A stretch of DNA of 37,702 nt, from positions 1 to 37,702 of the forward strand of contig JAIDPA010000013.1 of NCBI GenBank assembly GCA_029062985.1, given 5' to 3'. Every line of letters starts with the position of its first letter. Within the stretch, counting starts at the first letter, position 1. Source of the stretch: Muribaculaceae bacterium. GTDB lineage: Bacteria; Bacteroidota; Bacteroidia; Bacteroidales; Muribaculaceae. A program made the translations under genes and the position numbers. Positions 7,609 through 14,897 of the stretch are shown here, in pieces. Under the pieces are notes generated by a model. That model made no database searches, was not told the DNA's origin, and saw only the letters and a program-made list of their open reading frames with translations.

Positions 7609-8664
7609 TTAGTGTTTCCTTTTTATATTGAGGAGATTCATATCCCAGGTGATTCCGACATTGCCCAGAAAAGTCTTACTCTGCATCACGTCGGCTGAAT
7701 TGGCATTCTTACCCCATGAATAGTAAGCCGTCGCATGCAGACGCAGGGAAGTCCGGTTTTTCAGAAGGGGATAGAACTCCACTCCGCCCCCAGCCATTGT
7801 GAGTTCGGTGCCGTTCAGGACAGTCATGTCGGCATCAGTGCCGCTATGATTGACGTCGTAAGTCATTTTGGCGTGGATTCTCCATCGGCTGTCGGGAGCA
7901 AATGAGACCTCACCGATAGCCGAGCAATCTTTAAATAAGAAAGCCTGATGTCCGGCTGCGCGGTTCATGAAATCGGCTTCAATTCTCCATTTTCCGAAAT
8001 CAAACCTATTGCCTAAGCTGATATAATTGATGTAATGTCCCTTGGAATACTCAAAAAGGTTGGCTGACCATATTGGCTTATAGAAAGAATGCGACCCGTT
8101 CCAGCGTATGCTATAGCCGTAAAGATTTCTGTTCTGACGTGTAAAGAACGGACTCTGGGTCGCTTGGAGACTCAGTTGGTCGGTTGCTTTAATCTGATAT
8201 CCTGCTGTGGCTCCTAACTGATAGCAGGGAATGTTGTTCCAGAATACAGAGGTGCCGTATAAGTCCATAGGCGCACGGTCGTATTCCCATCCTCCAATGG
8301 CAACTATCTCTTTTCCTGCCTCGAAATTCCAGTTTCCAGTCGCATAGTTGACGTAAAGCCAGTCAGTAGCGTCGAAGAAAGGCTGGTCGGAATGCAGTTT
8401 ATTGAGTCGCTGGCGCCAGGAGTAAGTTAGCCCCGGGATAATTTCTCCATCTGCTCTAAGCATGAGATATTTTCCTTCAAAACCGGTATTACTGTCGTCG
8501 GTATGTCCGAAAGGGCGATTAATCTGCCAGTCAATCCGGGCAGAAACGTTCAGGCGAAGCAGACCTGTAGAATTGCAGTCGGTTTCTTCTGCAAAGATGG
8601 GAGAGTATGAGATGCCGGCAATTGCAACAGCTGATAGGAACCGGCAAAATGCTCTGCGTTTCAT
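7609..8664 (-). CDS. Outer-membrane porin, Porin_O_P-like
   Basis: 351 aa with an N-terminal signal peptide (FLSAVAIAGISYSPIFAEE, cleavage near residue 25). The rest alternates polar and aromatic residues as in a beta-barrel: LRLNVSARIDWQIN, LMLRADGEIIPGLTYSWRQRLN, WLYVNYATGNWNFEAGKE and a final aromatic-rich strand LGNVGITWDMNLL. This is typical of the phosphate-selective porin O/P-like family common in Bacteroidetes. Phosphate specificity is not implied. It is first in a two-gene unit with the gate-domain membrane protein and has a consensus promoter at 8731-8760. The exact substrate cannot be told. Confidence 0.75.
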   Translation of the reverse strand: MKRRAFCRFLSAVAIAGISYSPIFAEETDCNSTGLLRLNVSARIDWQINRPFGHTDDSNTGFEGKYLMLRADGEIIPGLTYSWRQRLNKLHSDQPFFDATDWLYVNYATGNWNFEAGKEIVAIGGWEYDRAPMDLYGTSVFWNNIPCYQLGATAGYQIKATDQLSLQATQSPFFTRQNRNLYGYSIRWNGSHSFYKPIWSANLFEYSKGHYINYISLGNRFDFGKWRIEADFMNRAAGHQAFLFKDCSAIGEVSFAPDSRWRIHAKMTYDVNHSGTDADMTVLNGTELTMAGGGVEFYPLLKNRTSLRLHATAYYSWGKNANSADVMQSKTFLGNVGITWDMNLLNIKRKH

Positions 8665-8730
8665 GGTTGTAGAGGTTGTTTGGTAGAATCGTGGTTAAAA
8701 AATGCAAGCGAAAACTCTGTTTTGCATGCG

Positions 8731-8760
8731 CAAAGTTAGTAATAAATTTTTACCGGACAA
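8731..8760 (-). promoter_or_regulatory. Promoter of the porin operon
   Basis: Minus strand: -33 TTG at 8760-8758 (GTTG), 19-base spacer, -7 TAACTTTG at 8738-8731. A near-perfect Bacteroidetes promoter, leaving a leader of about 60 bases before the ATG at 8664. Confidence 0.85.
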
Positions 8761-8843
8761 CTTCTCAATAAATAAAATTCAAATAAAAATGATGTCTTCA
8801 ATATAAACTAAACGGTTTAATTTGGCGTCTATAATAATATGAG

Positions 8844-8892
8844 GAGGCTTTAGGCATTAGGCTTTAGGCATTAGGCTGGAGGCTTTAGGCTT
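8844..8892 (+). repeat. Heptamer array B between divergent genes
   Basis: Seven 7-base units in register: GAGGCTT, TAGGCAT, TAGGCTT, TAGGCAT, TAGGCTG, GAGGCTT, TAGGCTT. It lies 46 bases upstream of the DUF1573 gene at 8939, in the divergent region shared with the porin promoter. Unlike most other copies it is not at a gene 3' end. The rest of 8665-8938 holds the porin promoter, the small palindrome TAAACGGTTTA at 8811-8821, and AT-rich DNA. Confidence 0.9.
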
Positions 8893-8938
8893 TCACTTAA
8901 TTAAATTAGATATTTATACGAAAAATATAATTTGCGAT

Positions 8939-9355
8939 ATGAAAAGCAATCAAAGATTTAAAGGCATCATGCAGCTTACGGGCATTTTGTTTATGCTCGC
9001 CGTTGCGTTGCCGATGTTTGCAGGAGGCAATAAGCCTCATGTAAAGGTGGAGAATCCTACCCATGATTTCGGAATGGTGAAAGAAGATGGAGGACCGATT
9101 TCATGTGAATTTACTCTCGTCAACGAAGGGGAAGGAAATCTTGTCGTTATAGATGCCAAGGCTGATTGCGGCTGCACACGCCCCTCTTTCCCAAAGGCGC
9201 CCATCGCTCCGGGGAAAAGCGGAAAAGTAAAGGTCACGTATAATCCTTTAGGACGTCCCGGCAGTTTCGATAAGGTGGTCACGCTGCGCACTAATGGTTC
9301 GCCTTCCAAGGTTCGTCTCAAAATCAGAGGGACTGTCACTCCGAAAGGTAAATAA
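8939..9355 (+). CDS. DUF1573 domain secreted protein (single domain)
   Basis: 138 aa. The signal peptide is MQLTGILFMLAVALPMFAGG, preceded by a charged start. One DUF1573 domain follows, an Ig-like ASPM/SPD-2/Hydin-type beta-sandwich. Hallmarks are NPTHDFGMVKEDGGPISCEFTLVN, the Cys motif DCGCTRPSFP and the closing VTYNPLGRPGSFDKVVTL. The domain is very common in Bacteroidetes periplasmic or cell-surface proteins; its molecular role is not established. It is followed 27 bases later by a larger paralogue, probably in the same transcript. Confidence 0.88.
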   Translation: MKSNQRFKGIMQLTGILFMLAVALPMFAGGNKPHVKVENPTHDFGMVKEDGGPISCEFTLVNEGEGNLVVIDAKADCGCTRPSFPKAPIAPGKSGKVKVTYNPLGRPGSFDKVVTLRTNGSPSKVRLKIRGTVTPKGK

Positions 9356-9382
9356 AACACCTTACCCATAAAGCTCGAAAAT

Positions 9383-10468
9383 ATGAACCGTAGAATTTTA
9401 ATTCTTATTGCCGCTACTTTGTGGTCAGCTTTCCTATTCAATGTCCGGTCGCAGGTCAGATGGCTTGCTACCGAATACGACTACGGCACATTCCGAGAGG
9501 CAGCCGGTCCGCAAAAGGGGTCGGTACAGTTTATAAACGAGAGTAAGGAGCCGACATTCATAAACAGCGTGCGCCCGAGTTGCGGATGCACGGCGGCAGC
9601 TTATACAGAAAGCATGATTCAGCCCGGCGACACTGCCACAGTCAGTTTCATATATAATCCTTACGGACGGCCGGGACGTTTTGACAAGACTGTGAAGGTA
9701 TTTCTGGGAAAGGAAAATGAGATGAAGGTGATACGCATCCGCGGCACGGTCATAGGTCAACCGGAGACGCTCAAGACCACCTATCCTTACACAGCCGGTC
9801 CGCTTCGTATAGAGAAGTTGACAGTGCCCGTAGGGGAGATAGTAAAGGGGGGCTCGCGTCATCTTTTCCTGAACATATATAATCAGAGCGAAGATACAAT
9901 CCGCCCCAAATGGATAAACTCCGGACGGGCGTTGGAAATAGAGATGACACCATCCGCACTTGCTCCCGGAGACATCGGGACACTCGGGTTTTATTTACGC
10001 ACTCCACTGGAAAAAGAGATGGGTCCGGTGGAATATCCGGTCACTCTCATAGCCGACTCCTCAGATCCTCATTCAGAGCAGAAGGAGATTAAAGTAACAG
10101 CTGTAATCACACCCAATCCGAAAGAATCACTCATCACTTCCGGTTCGGAAGTCGCTCATCTTTATGTTCGTCCCGAATTTGTTGATTTGGGAGAAGTCAC
10201 AGGTGACGAGCTGCGGAAATTCCGTTTTCAGCTTGTGAACGACGGGAGTTCATCTTTGAAAATAGAACGTATATATTGTCTGGACGATGCTGTAAAGCTA
10301 AAAAAGACCGCAGCGAAGATAAAGCCGGGAAAAAATATTACGGTAGAGGGAGAATTGCGCCCCGGACGACTCAATGAGGGTCCGTTCAGGATTAATATAG
10401 AGATTATGAGTTCTGACCCTCTGAATCCCGTAAAGACGGTGAGAGTGGTGGGAATGAACACTAAATAA
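9383..10468 (+). CDS. DUF1573 domain secreted protein (multi-domain)
   Basis: 361 aa with signal peptide RRILILIAATLWSAFLFNVRSQ. The first domain (about 25-125) is a canonical DUF1573, with TEYDYGTFREAAGPQKGSVQFIN, PSCGCTAAAY and IYNPYGRPGRFDKTVKV, closely matching the preceding gene. Two further Ig-like regions follow (about 130-245 and 260-360), the last with FVDLGEVTGDELRKFRFQLVN but without the CGC motif. The two genes look like a tandem duplication with extension. Probable cell-envelope protein of unknown function. Confidence 0.85.
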   Translation: MNRRILILIAATLWSAFLFNVRSQVRWLATEYDYGTFREAAGPQKGSVQFINESKEPTFINSVRPSCGCTAAAYTESMIQPGDTATVSFIYNPYGRPGRFDKTVKVFLGKENEMKVIRIRGTVIGQPETLKTTYPYTAGPLRIEKLTVPVGEIVKGGSRHLFLNIYNQSEDTIRPKWINSGRALEIEMTPSALAPGDIGTLGFYLRTPLEKEMGPVEYPVTLIADSSDPHSEQKEIKVTAVITPNPKESLITSGSEVAHLYVRPEFVDLGEVTGDELRKFRFQLVNDGSSSLKIERIYCLDDAVKLKKTAAKIKPGKNITVEGELRPGRLNEGPFRINIEIMSSDPLNPVKTVRVVGMNTK

Positions 10469-10594
10469 GAAGTTATTGAAAAGTTATCTACAACTTAATA
10501 TTGTAAATATAAGAAATTTATAGAAGTTATTGACAATTTTGAAAAGAAGTTGTTGACAACTATCCGCAAAACTGCAAAAAATCTAAACAGTATC
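10469..10594. promoter_or_regulatory. AT-rich direct-repeat cluster with DnaA-box-like motifs before meaB
   Basis: This 126-base gap holds three copies of GAAGTTRTTGAMAA, at 10469, 10523 and 10546. It also holds TTATCTACA at 10484-10492 (one change from the DnaA box TTATCCACA). The reverse complements of the three repeats contain TTGTCAACA, TTGTCAATA and TTTTCAATA, all DnaA-box-like. Gene direction flips nearby: everything from 1084 to 8664 is minus and from 8939 to 14822 is plus. It could be a DnaA-binding regulatory cluster, an origin-like element, or the leader of meaB. Confidence 0.4.
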
Positions 10595-11698
10595 ATGGAA
10601 CATCCCGAGAATGATTCAGCCTACAAAGGGCTTCAGGTAAACACCGGAGTAGGCTCTCAACCGATAGTAAACCCTTACAGGAAAGCGCGTCGCGCACGTC
10701 CTCAGCTAAGTGTCAACGACTATGTTGAAGGCATCTTGAAAGGAGACGTAAGTGTCCTTGGCAGGGCAGTGACCCTTGTGGAAAGCACAGCCGAAGCCCA
10801 TCAGGCGATAGCCCAGGAGGTAATAGAAAAGTGTCTTCCTTATTCAGGGAAGTCAAGAAGAATAGGCATTACGGGCGTTCCCGGTGCCGGCAAGTCAACG
10901 TCGATAGATGTCTTCGGGCTGCATGTGCTCAGGCAGGGGGGACGTCTGGCAGTTCTGGCAATCGACCCGAGCAGCGAGCGCACTCATGGCAGTATCCTCG
11001 GCGACAAGACCAGAATGGAAAAACTGTCGCAGGAAAAGGATGCGTTCATTCGTCCCTCCCCATCCGCCGGCTCTTTAGGCGGAGTCGCAAGAAAGACGAG
11101 AGAGACAATCGTGCTTTGTGAGGCAGCCGGCTATGACAATATTTTTGTTGAGACGGTAGGTGTCGGACAAAGTGAGACAGCCGTTCATTCAATGGTGGAT
11201 TTCTTCCTACTGATTCAGCTTGCCGGGACGGGAGACGAACTGCAAGGGATAAAACGAGGAATCATGGAGATGGCAGACGGCATCGTCATCAACAAATGTG
11301 ACGGAGACAACGTTGAAAGAGCAAAGCTGGCAGCCTCTCAGTTCAGGAATGCCTTATTCCTTTTCCCTCCGACACCAAGCAAATGGAAACCGGAGGTAAT
11401 TACGTATAGCGGCTATTACGAACTTGGCATAGATCTTGTCTGGGACATGATTGACCGCTATTTTGACTACGTGAAACAGACAGGCTATTTTGAGCGTAAG
11501 CGCAACGAACAGGCAAAGTATTGGATGATAGAGACAATCGACGAGCAGCTGCGGAGTCATTTCTATAATACGCCGGAAGTGAAAGCCCTTTTGGAACAGA
11601 AAGAGATGAGGGTGCTCAACAACGAACAGTCATCGTTCACAGCAGCCAAAGATGTGCTTGACTGCTACTTCAGGGTGCTTCGCGAAGAAATGAAATGA
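10595..11698 (+). CDS. meaB: Methylmalonyl-CoA mutase-associated GTPase MeaB
   Basis: 367 aa. A G3E-family P-loop GTPase that gates cobalamin loading and protects methylmalonyl-CoA mutase, in the succinate-propionate pathway used by Bacteroidales. P-loop GVPGAGKS at 94-101; IDPSSERTHGSILGDKTRM, ETVGVGQSE (switch region) and INKCDGD (NKxD base recognition) are all intact. A C-terminal dimerisation arm follows. I start at ATG 10595 (MEHPEN). An in-frame TTG at 10550 would add 15 residues from the AT-rich repeat region and is unlikely. The mutase genes mutA/mutB are not in the window. Confidence 0.96.
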   Translation: MEHPENDSAYKGLQVNTGVGSQPIVNPYRKARRARPQLSVNDYVEGILKGDVSVLGRAVTLVESTAEAHQAIAQEVIEKCLPYSGKSRRIGITGVPGAGKSTSIDVFGLHVLRQGGRLAVLAIDPSSERTHGSILGDKTRMEKLSQEKDAFIRPSPSAGSLGGVARKTRETIVLCEAAGYDNIFVETVGVGQSETAVHSMVDFFLLIQLAGTGDELQGIKRGIMEMADGIVINKCDGDNVERAKLAASQFRNALFLFPPTPSKWKPEVITYSGYYELGIDLVWDMIDRYFDYVKQTGYFERKRNEQAKYWMIETIDEQLRSHFYNTPEVKALLEQKEMRVLNNEQSSFTAAKDVLDCYFRVLREEMK

Positions 11699-11796
11699 AT
11701 AATTGACAGATAGCCGGCTGATTTCTCGTAAAATTTTGTTAACTTTACGCCCGATTTCCATACGGGTGAAAACTAAAACCCAATGGGATACAGATT

Positions 11797-13614
11797 ATGG
11801 CAAACAGATTAGTCGAGACAATCACCAACCAGGCGCGGCGTTACGGCGACCGCGAAGCCTACCGTTTTTGCTGGCGTAAGGACGGAGAATGGCAGTCGAC
11901 CTCCTGGAGCGACTTCAGCCGGCAGGTAGAGGTGGCAGGAAAAGCCTTAGCTCGCCTCGGGCTTCTGGAGAAAGATACAATTGCAATATGTTCTCCCAAC
12001 ACCCCGCAGATTCTCATCACCGAACTTGGCGCTTTTCGTAACCGTCTTTCGGCAATTCCGTTATATTCAAGCTCCTCCCAGGATCAATATGACTTCATAG
12101 TAGAGAATGGGGGAGCTAAGGTTCTCTTCGTGGGAGATTCTCATCAGTATCCTCTTGCGTACAACTACTGGAAAAAGAATCCTGATAAAGTCACCAGAAT
12201 AGTAATTTTCAAGGATGCGGGTCTGTCGCTGTTTGATGACGACACAATCTCAATCTTCTGGGATGATTTTGTTCGTCTGGGTATGGAGGCTGACGAGGAG
12301 ATTGCCAAGGAGGTGGAGGCTCGCAGTGAAAGAGCGCTTCCGGAGGATATGGCAACCTTGATTTATACATCCGGCACGACCGGAGAACCCAAGGGAGTCG
12401 CGATTACCCACTCCAACTATGACGCTGCCATAGAAGCCCATATAAAACTTCTCACACAGATCAATGACTCCGATCTTTCAATGGCTTTCCTTCCAATGAG
12501 CCATATTCTTGAGAAGGCATGGACATTTTTCTGTCTGACCAAGGGAATTGCGGTAGCCATCAATTATGACCCGAGGGTGATTCAGGATACAATCCATGAA
12601 GTTCATCCCAACATAATGTGCTGTGTGCCGCGTTTCTGGGAAAAAGTCTATGCCGGCGTAAAGGAGAAAATAGCAGGGATGTCGAAGATGCAGCGTGCAA
12701 TGGTGCGGAGAGCCCTTAACTGCGGTAAGAAAAGAAACCTTGACTATGTAAGGCGTGGCAGGAAAGTGCCATGGCTCGTGGAAAAGGAATATCAATTCTG
12801 GAATCAGCGCATTTTCAATAAGCTGAAACATGCCATAGGGATTCCGAATCCGAATTTCTTCCCGACTGCAGGCGCTCCTCTCAGCGACCGTATCGTGGAG
12901 TTTATGCGTTCAGTCGGAATAGATATCATTATCGGATACGGACTCAGCGAAACCACTGCCACTGTAAGTTTCTATCCTCCGGTTGATTATGAAATCGGCA
13001 CGGTAGGAATTCCTCTGCCCGGGCTTGATGTGAAGATTGACACCAACGGGGAAATCCTTGTGAAGGGTCCGACAGTCACACCGGGTTACTACCGGAATCC
13101 GAAAGCTAATGAGGAGGCATTCACCTCCGACGGCTTTTTCCGCACCGGTGACGCCGGCTATTTCAATCGTCAGGGAGCGCTTGTGCTCACAGAGAGGGTG
13201 AAAGACCTGTTTAAGACTTCCAATGGTAAATATATTGCTCCTCAGATGCTTGAAAGCCGTCTGGCAGAGAATAAATATATCGACGAAGTGGCAGTCATTG
13301 GCGACCAGCGTAAGTTTGTGACAGCTCTTGTCGTGCCGAATCTCTCGCAATTGCGCAGATGGGCTGAAGAGAAAGGAATCGACTATTCAGACACAGATTC
13401 TTTTGTCTCCAATCCGGAAGTCGTGAAGTTTGTGATGAGTCAGATTGACTCAGTGCAGGCAGATGTGGCAGCTTATGAGAAGATTAAACGCATAACGTTA
13501 TTGCCTAATCATTTTTCTATAATGCATGGGGAAGTGACCAACACAATGAAAGTGCGTCGTCCGGTAGTGGCAAAGAGATATGCCAAGGAAATAGAGGCAA
13601 TGTATGCTTACTAA
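11797..13614 (+). CDS. Long-chain-fatty-acid-CoA ligase (AMP-forming)
   Basis: 605 aa. Activates fatty acids to acyl-AMP and then acyl-CoA. Domains: AMP-binding N-terminal part with LIYTSGTTGEPKGVAITH near 187-205 (A3/P-loop-like motif), DLSMAFLPMSHILEK, the GYGLSETTA motif near 384-392 (A5), DGFFRTGDAGYFN (A7) and ERVKDLFKTSNGKYIAPQ (A8 hinge). A shortened C-terminal domain ends in TNTMKVRRP, with a lysine in the A10-like region. It resembles the FadD15/acsbg-like long-chain group found singly in Bacteroidetes. A weak -7-like TAACTTTA is present at 11740-11747. prfB follows after 89 bases that contain a structured region. Confidence 0.93.
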   Translation: MANRLVETITNQARRYGDREAYRFCWRKDGEWQSTSWSDFSRQVEVAGKALARLGLLEKDTIAICSPNTPQILITELGAFRNRLSAIPLYSSSSQDQYDFIVENGGAKVLFVGDSHQYPLAYNYWKKNPDKVTRIVIFKDAGLSLFDDDTISIFWDDFVRLGMEADEEIAKEVEARSERALPEDMATLIYTSGTTGEPKGVAITHSNYDAAIEAHIKLLTQINDSDLSMAFLPMSHILEKAWTFFCLTKGIAVAINYDPRVIQDTIHEVHPNIMCCVPRFWEKVYAGVKEKIAGMSKMQRAMVRRALNCGKKRNLDYVRRGRKVPWLVEKEYQFWNQRIFNKLKHAIGIPNPNFFPTAGAPLSDRIVEFMRSVGIDIIIGYGLSETTATVSFYPPVDYEIGTVGIPLPGLDVKIDTNGEILVKGPTVTPGYYRNPKANEEAFTSDGFFRTGDAGYFNRQGALVLTERVKDLFKTSNGKYIAPQMLESRLAENKYIDEVAVIGDQRKFVTALVVPNLSQLRRWAEEKGIDYSDTDSFVSNPEVVKFVMSQIDSVQADVAAYEKIKRITLLPNHFSIMHGEVTNTMKVRRPVVAKRYAKEIEAMYAY

Positions 13615-13683
13615 ATCAACTTTCGCAAGCTCAAGTTGATGGTTATTAGGTTAACAACCTTAAGTTGCGCCTGCGAAACTTAA
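13615..13683 (+). promoter_or_regulatory. Structured leader between the acyl-CoA ligase and prfB
   Basis: Two local hairpins can form. H1 is ATCAACTT (13615-13622) with AAGTTGAT (13633-13640). H2 is TTAAGTTGCG (13660-13669) with CGAAACTTAA (13674-13683), 10 positions with one mismatch. An alternative long-range pairing joins AACTTTCGCA (13618-13627) to TGCGAAACTT (13672-13681), 9 of 10, and would break both. No U-run follows, so a plain terminator is less likely. No TAnnTTTG promoter is seen before prfB at 13704. A regulatory leader or RNA switch is a guess; the complementarity itself is visible. Confidence 0.5.
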
Positions 13684-13703
13684 ATTATCAAATTATTTCA
13701 TTA

Positions 13704-14822
13704 ATGATAACACAGGAACAACTCAAGGAGGCAGCCGAAAGAACGGAAGCCCTGAAGAAATATCTTGACATAGACAATAAAAAGATAGAAGTGGAGGAGG
13801 AAGAACTCCGCACTCATGTGGCAGATTTCTGGGAGGATAGAGAAAAAGCAGAAGCTCAGATGCGTAAGATAAAGGGATTGCATTTCTGGATTGATTCTTA
13901 CACAGAGCTGGAGAAGCAGCTTGAGGAACTGCAGCTTGCCTTTGACTTCGTGAAGGAGGAACTTGTCACCGAGGAGGAGGTTGATGCTCAGTATGCCAAG
14001 GTCATAGAGAATGTGGAGAAGCTCGAACTCCGTAATATGCTTCGTCGTGAGGAGGATAAGTTGGGAGTAGTGCTGAAGATTAATTCCGGAGCCGGAGGCA
14101 CGGAGAGTCAGGACTGGGCTCAGATGCTCATGCGTCTGTATCTCCGTTATGCAGAAAAGCACGGTTATAAGACCTCCATTGCACAGCTTCTCGAAGGGGA
14201 TGACGCCGGAATCAAATCCGTAACAATCAATATTGAGGGAGATTATGCCTACGGTTTCCTTAAAAGTGAGAACGGAGTTCACCGTCTTGTGCGCGTAAGT
14301 CCATATAATGCACAGGGAAAACGTATGACGTCTTTTGCCTCGGTTTTCGTGACTCCTTTGGTCGATGACACCATTGAAATCAATGTTGAGACCGCAAGAG
14401 TCTCTTGGGATACGTTCCGTTCGGGAGGCGCAGGAGGTCAGAACGTGAACAAGGTAGAATCCGGTGTCCGTCTGCGCTATCAGTATAAGGATCCCTATAC
14501 AGGAGAAGAGGAGGAGATATTGATAGAAAACACAGAGACCCGCGACCAGCCTAAAAATAAAGAAAACGCCATGCGCCAGCTGAAATCAATTCTATATGAG
14601 AAGGAGCTTCAGCACCGTATGGAGGAGCAGGCAAAAATTGAGGCAGGAAAGAAAAAGATAGAGTGGGGCAGCCAGATACGCAGTTATGTCTTTGATGACC
14701 GCCGCGTGAAGGACCACCGCACCAATTACCAGACCTCTGACGTCAATGGCGTTATGGATGGTGGTATCGATGCCTTCATAAAGGCTTATCTCATGGAATT
14801 TGCCGAGACAGCGGAAGGGTGA
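13704..14822 (+). CDS. prfB: Peptide chain release factor 2 (RF2), no programmed frameshift
   Basis: 372 aa. Recognises UGA and UAA and triggers peptide release. Catalytic GGQ at 244-246 in RSGGAGGQNVNKVES. The stop-recognition tripeptide region reads SPY (199-201) where the Escherichia coli protein has SPF. I start at ATG 13704 (MITQEQL); the 13 upstream in-frame residues are leader sequence. The place where many bacteria carry the +1 autoregulatory frameshift (TATCTTTGAC) reads TATCTTGAC at 13761-13769, so the gene is continuous. It is followed directly by an octamer repeat and a hairpin shared with convergent fbp. Confidence 0.97.
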   Translation: MITQEQLKEAAERTEALKKYLDIDNKKIEVEEEELRTHVADFWEDREKAEAQMRKIKGLHFWIDSYTELEKQLEELQLAFDFVKEELVTEEEVDAQYAKVIENVEKLELRNMLRREEDKLGVVLKINSGAGGTESQDWAQMLMRLYLRYAEKHGYKTSIAQLLEGDDAGIKSVTINIEGDYAYGFLKSENGVHRLVRVSPYNAQGKRMTSFASVFVTPLVDDTIEINVETARVSWDTFRSGGAGGQNVNKVESGVRLRYQYKDPYTGEEEEILIENTETRDQPKNKENAMRQLKSILYEKELQHRMEEQAKIEAGKKKIEWGSQIRSYVFDDRRVKDHRTNYQTSDVNGVMDGGIDAFIKAYLMEFAETAEG

Positions 14823-14854
14823 GATTGGGGGATTAGGTGATTGGGTGATTGGGG
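14823..14854 (+). repeat. Octamer tandem array H (4 units of 8 bp)
   Basis: Four 8-base units in register, GATTGGGG, GATTAGGT, GATTGGGT and GATTGGGG, begin directly after the TGA stop of prfB. The unit differs from the 7- and 9-base families but occupies the same kind of position at a gene 3' end. Array A decays into similar GGGATTGGG-type sequence at its right side. Confidence 0.8.
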
Positions 14855-14867
14855 GAGCATTATCAGG

Positions 14868-14897
14868 GGAAGTAATAAGAAATTTCTTATTACTTCC
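14868..14897. terminator. Bidirectional hairpin between prfB and fbp
   Basis: A perfect 30-base palindrome, GGAAGTAATAAGAAA with its complement. Toward plus it is followed by TCTCTTTTATT. The right arm contains the fbp stop codon (14892-14890) and the last lysine codon of fbp, so the convergent gene ends inside the hairpin. Confidence 0.85.

Noticed and set aside
10550-10594. TTG start for MeaB at 10550
   Set aside because: The added residues come from the AT-rich direct-repeat region and do not match MeaB; ATG at 10595 begins the conserved MEHPEN.
13701-14282. Minus-strand frame of 193 codons opposite prfB
   Set aside because: Antisense to a universally conserved gene and no recognisable motif.
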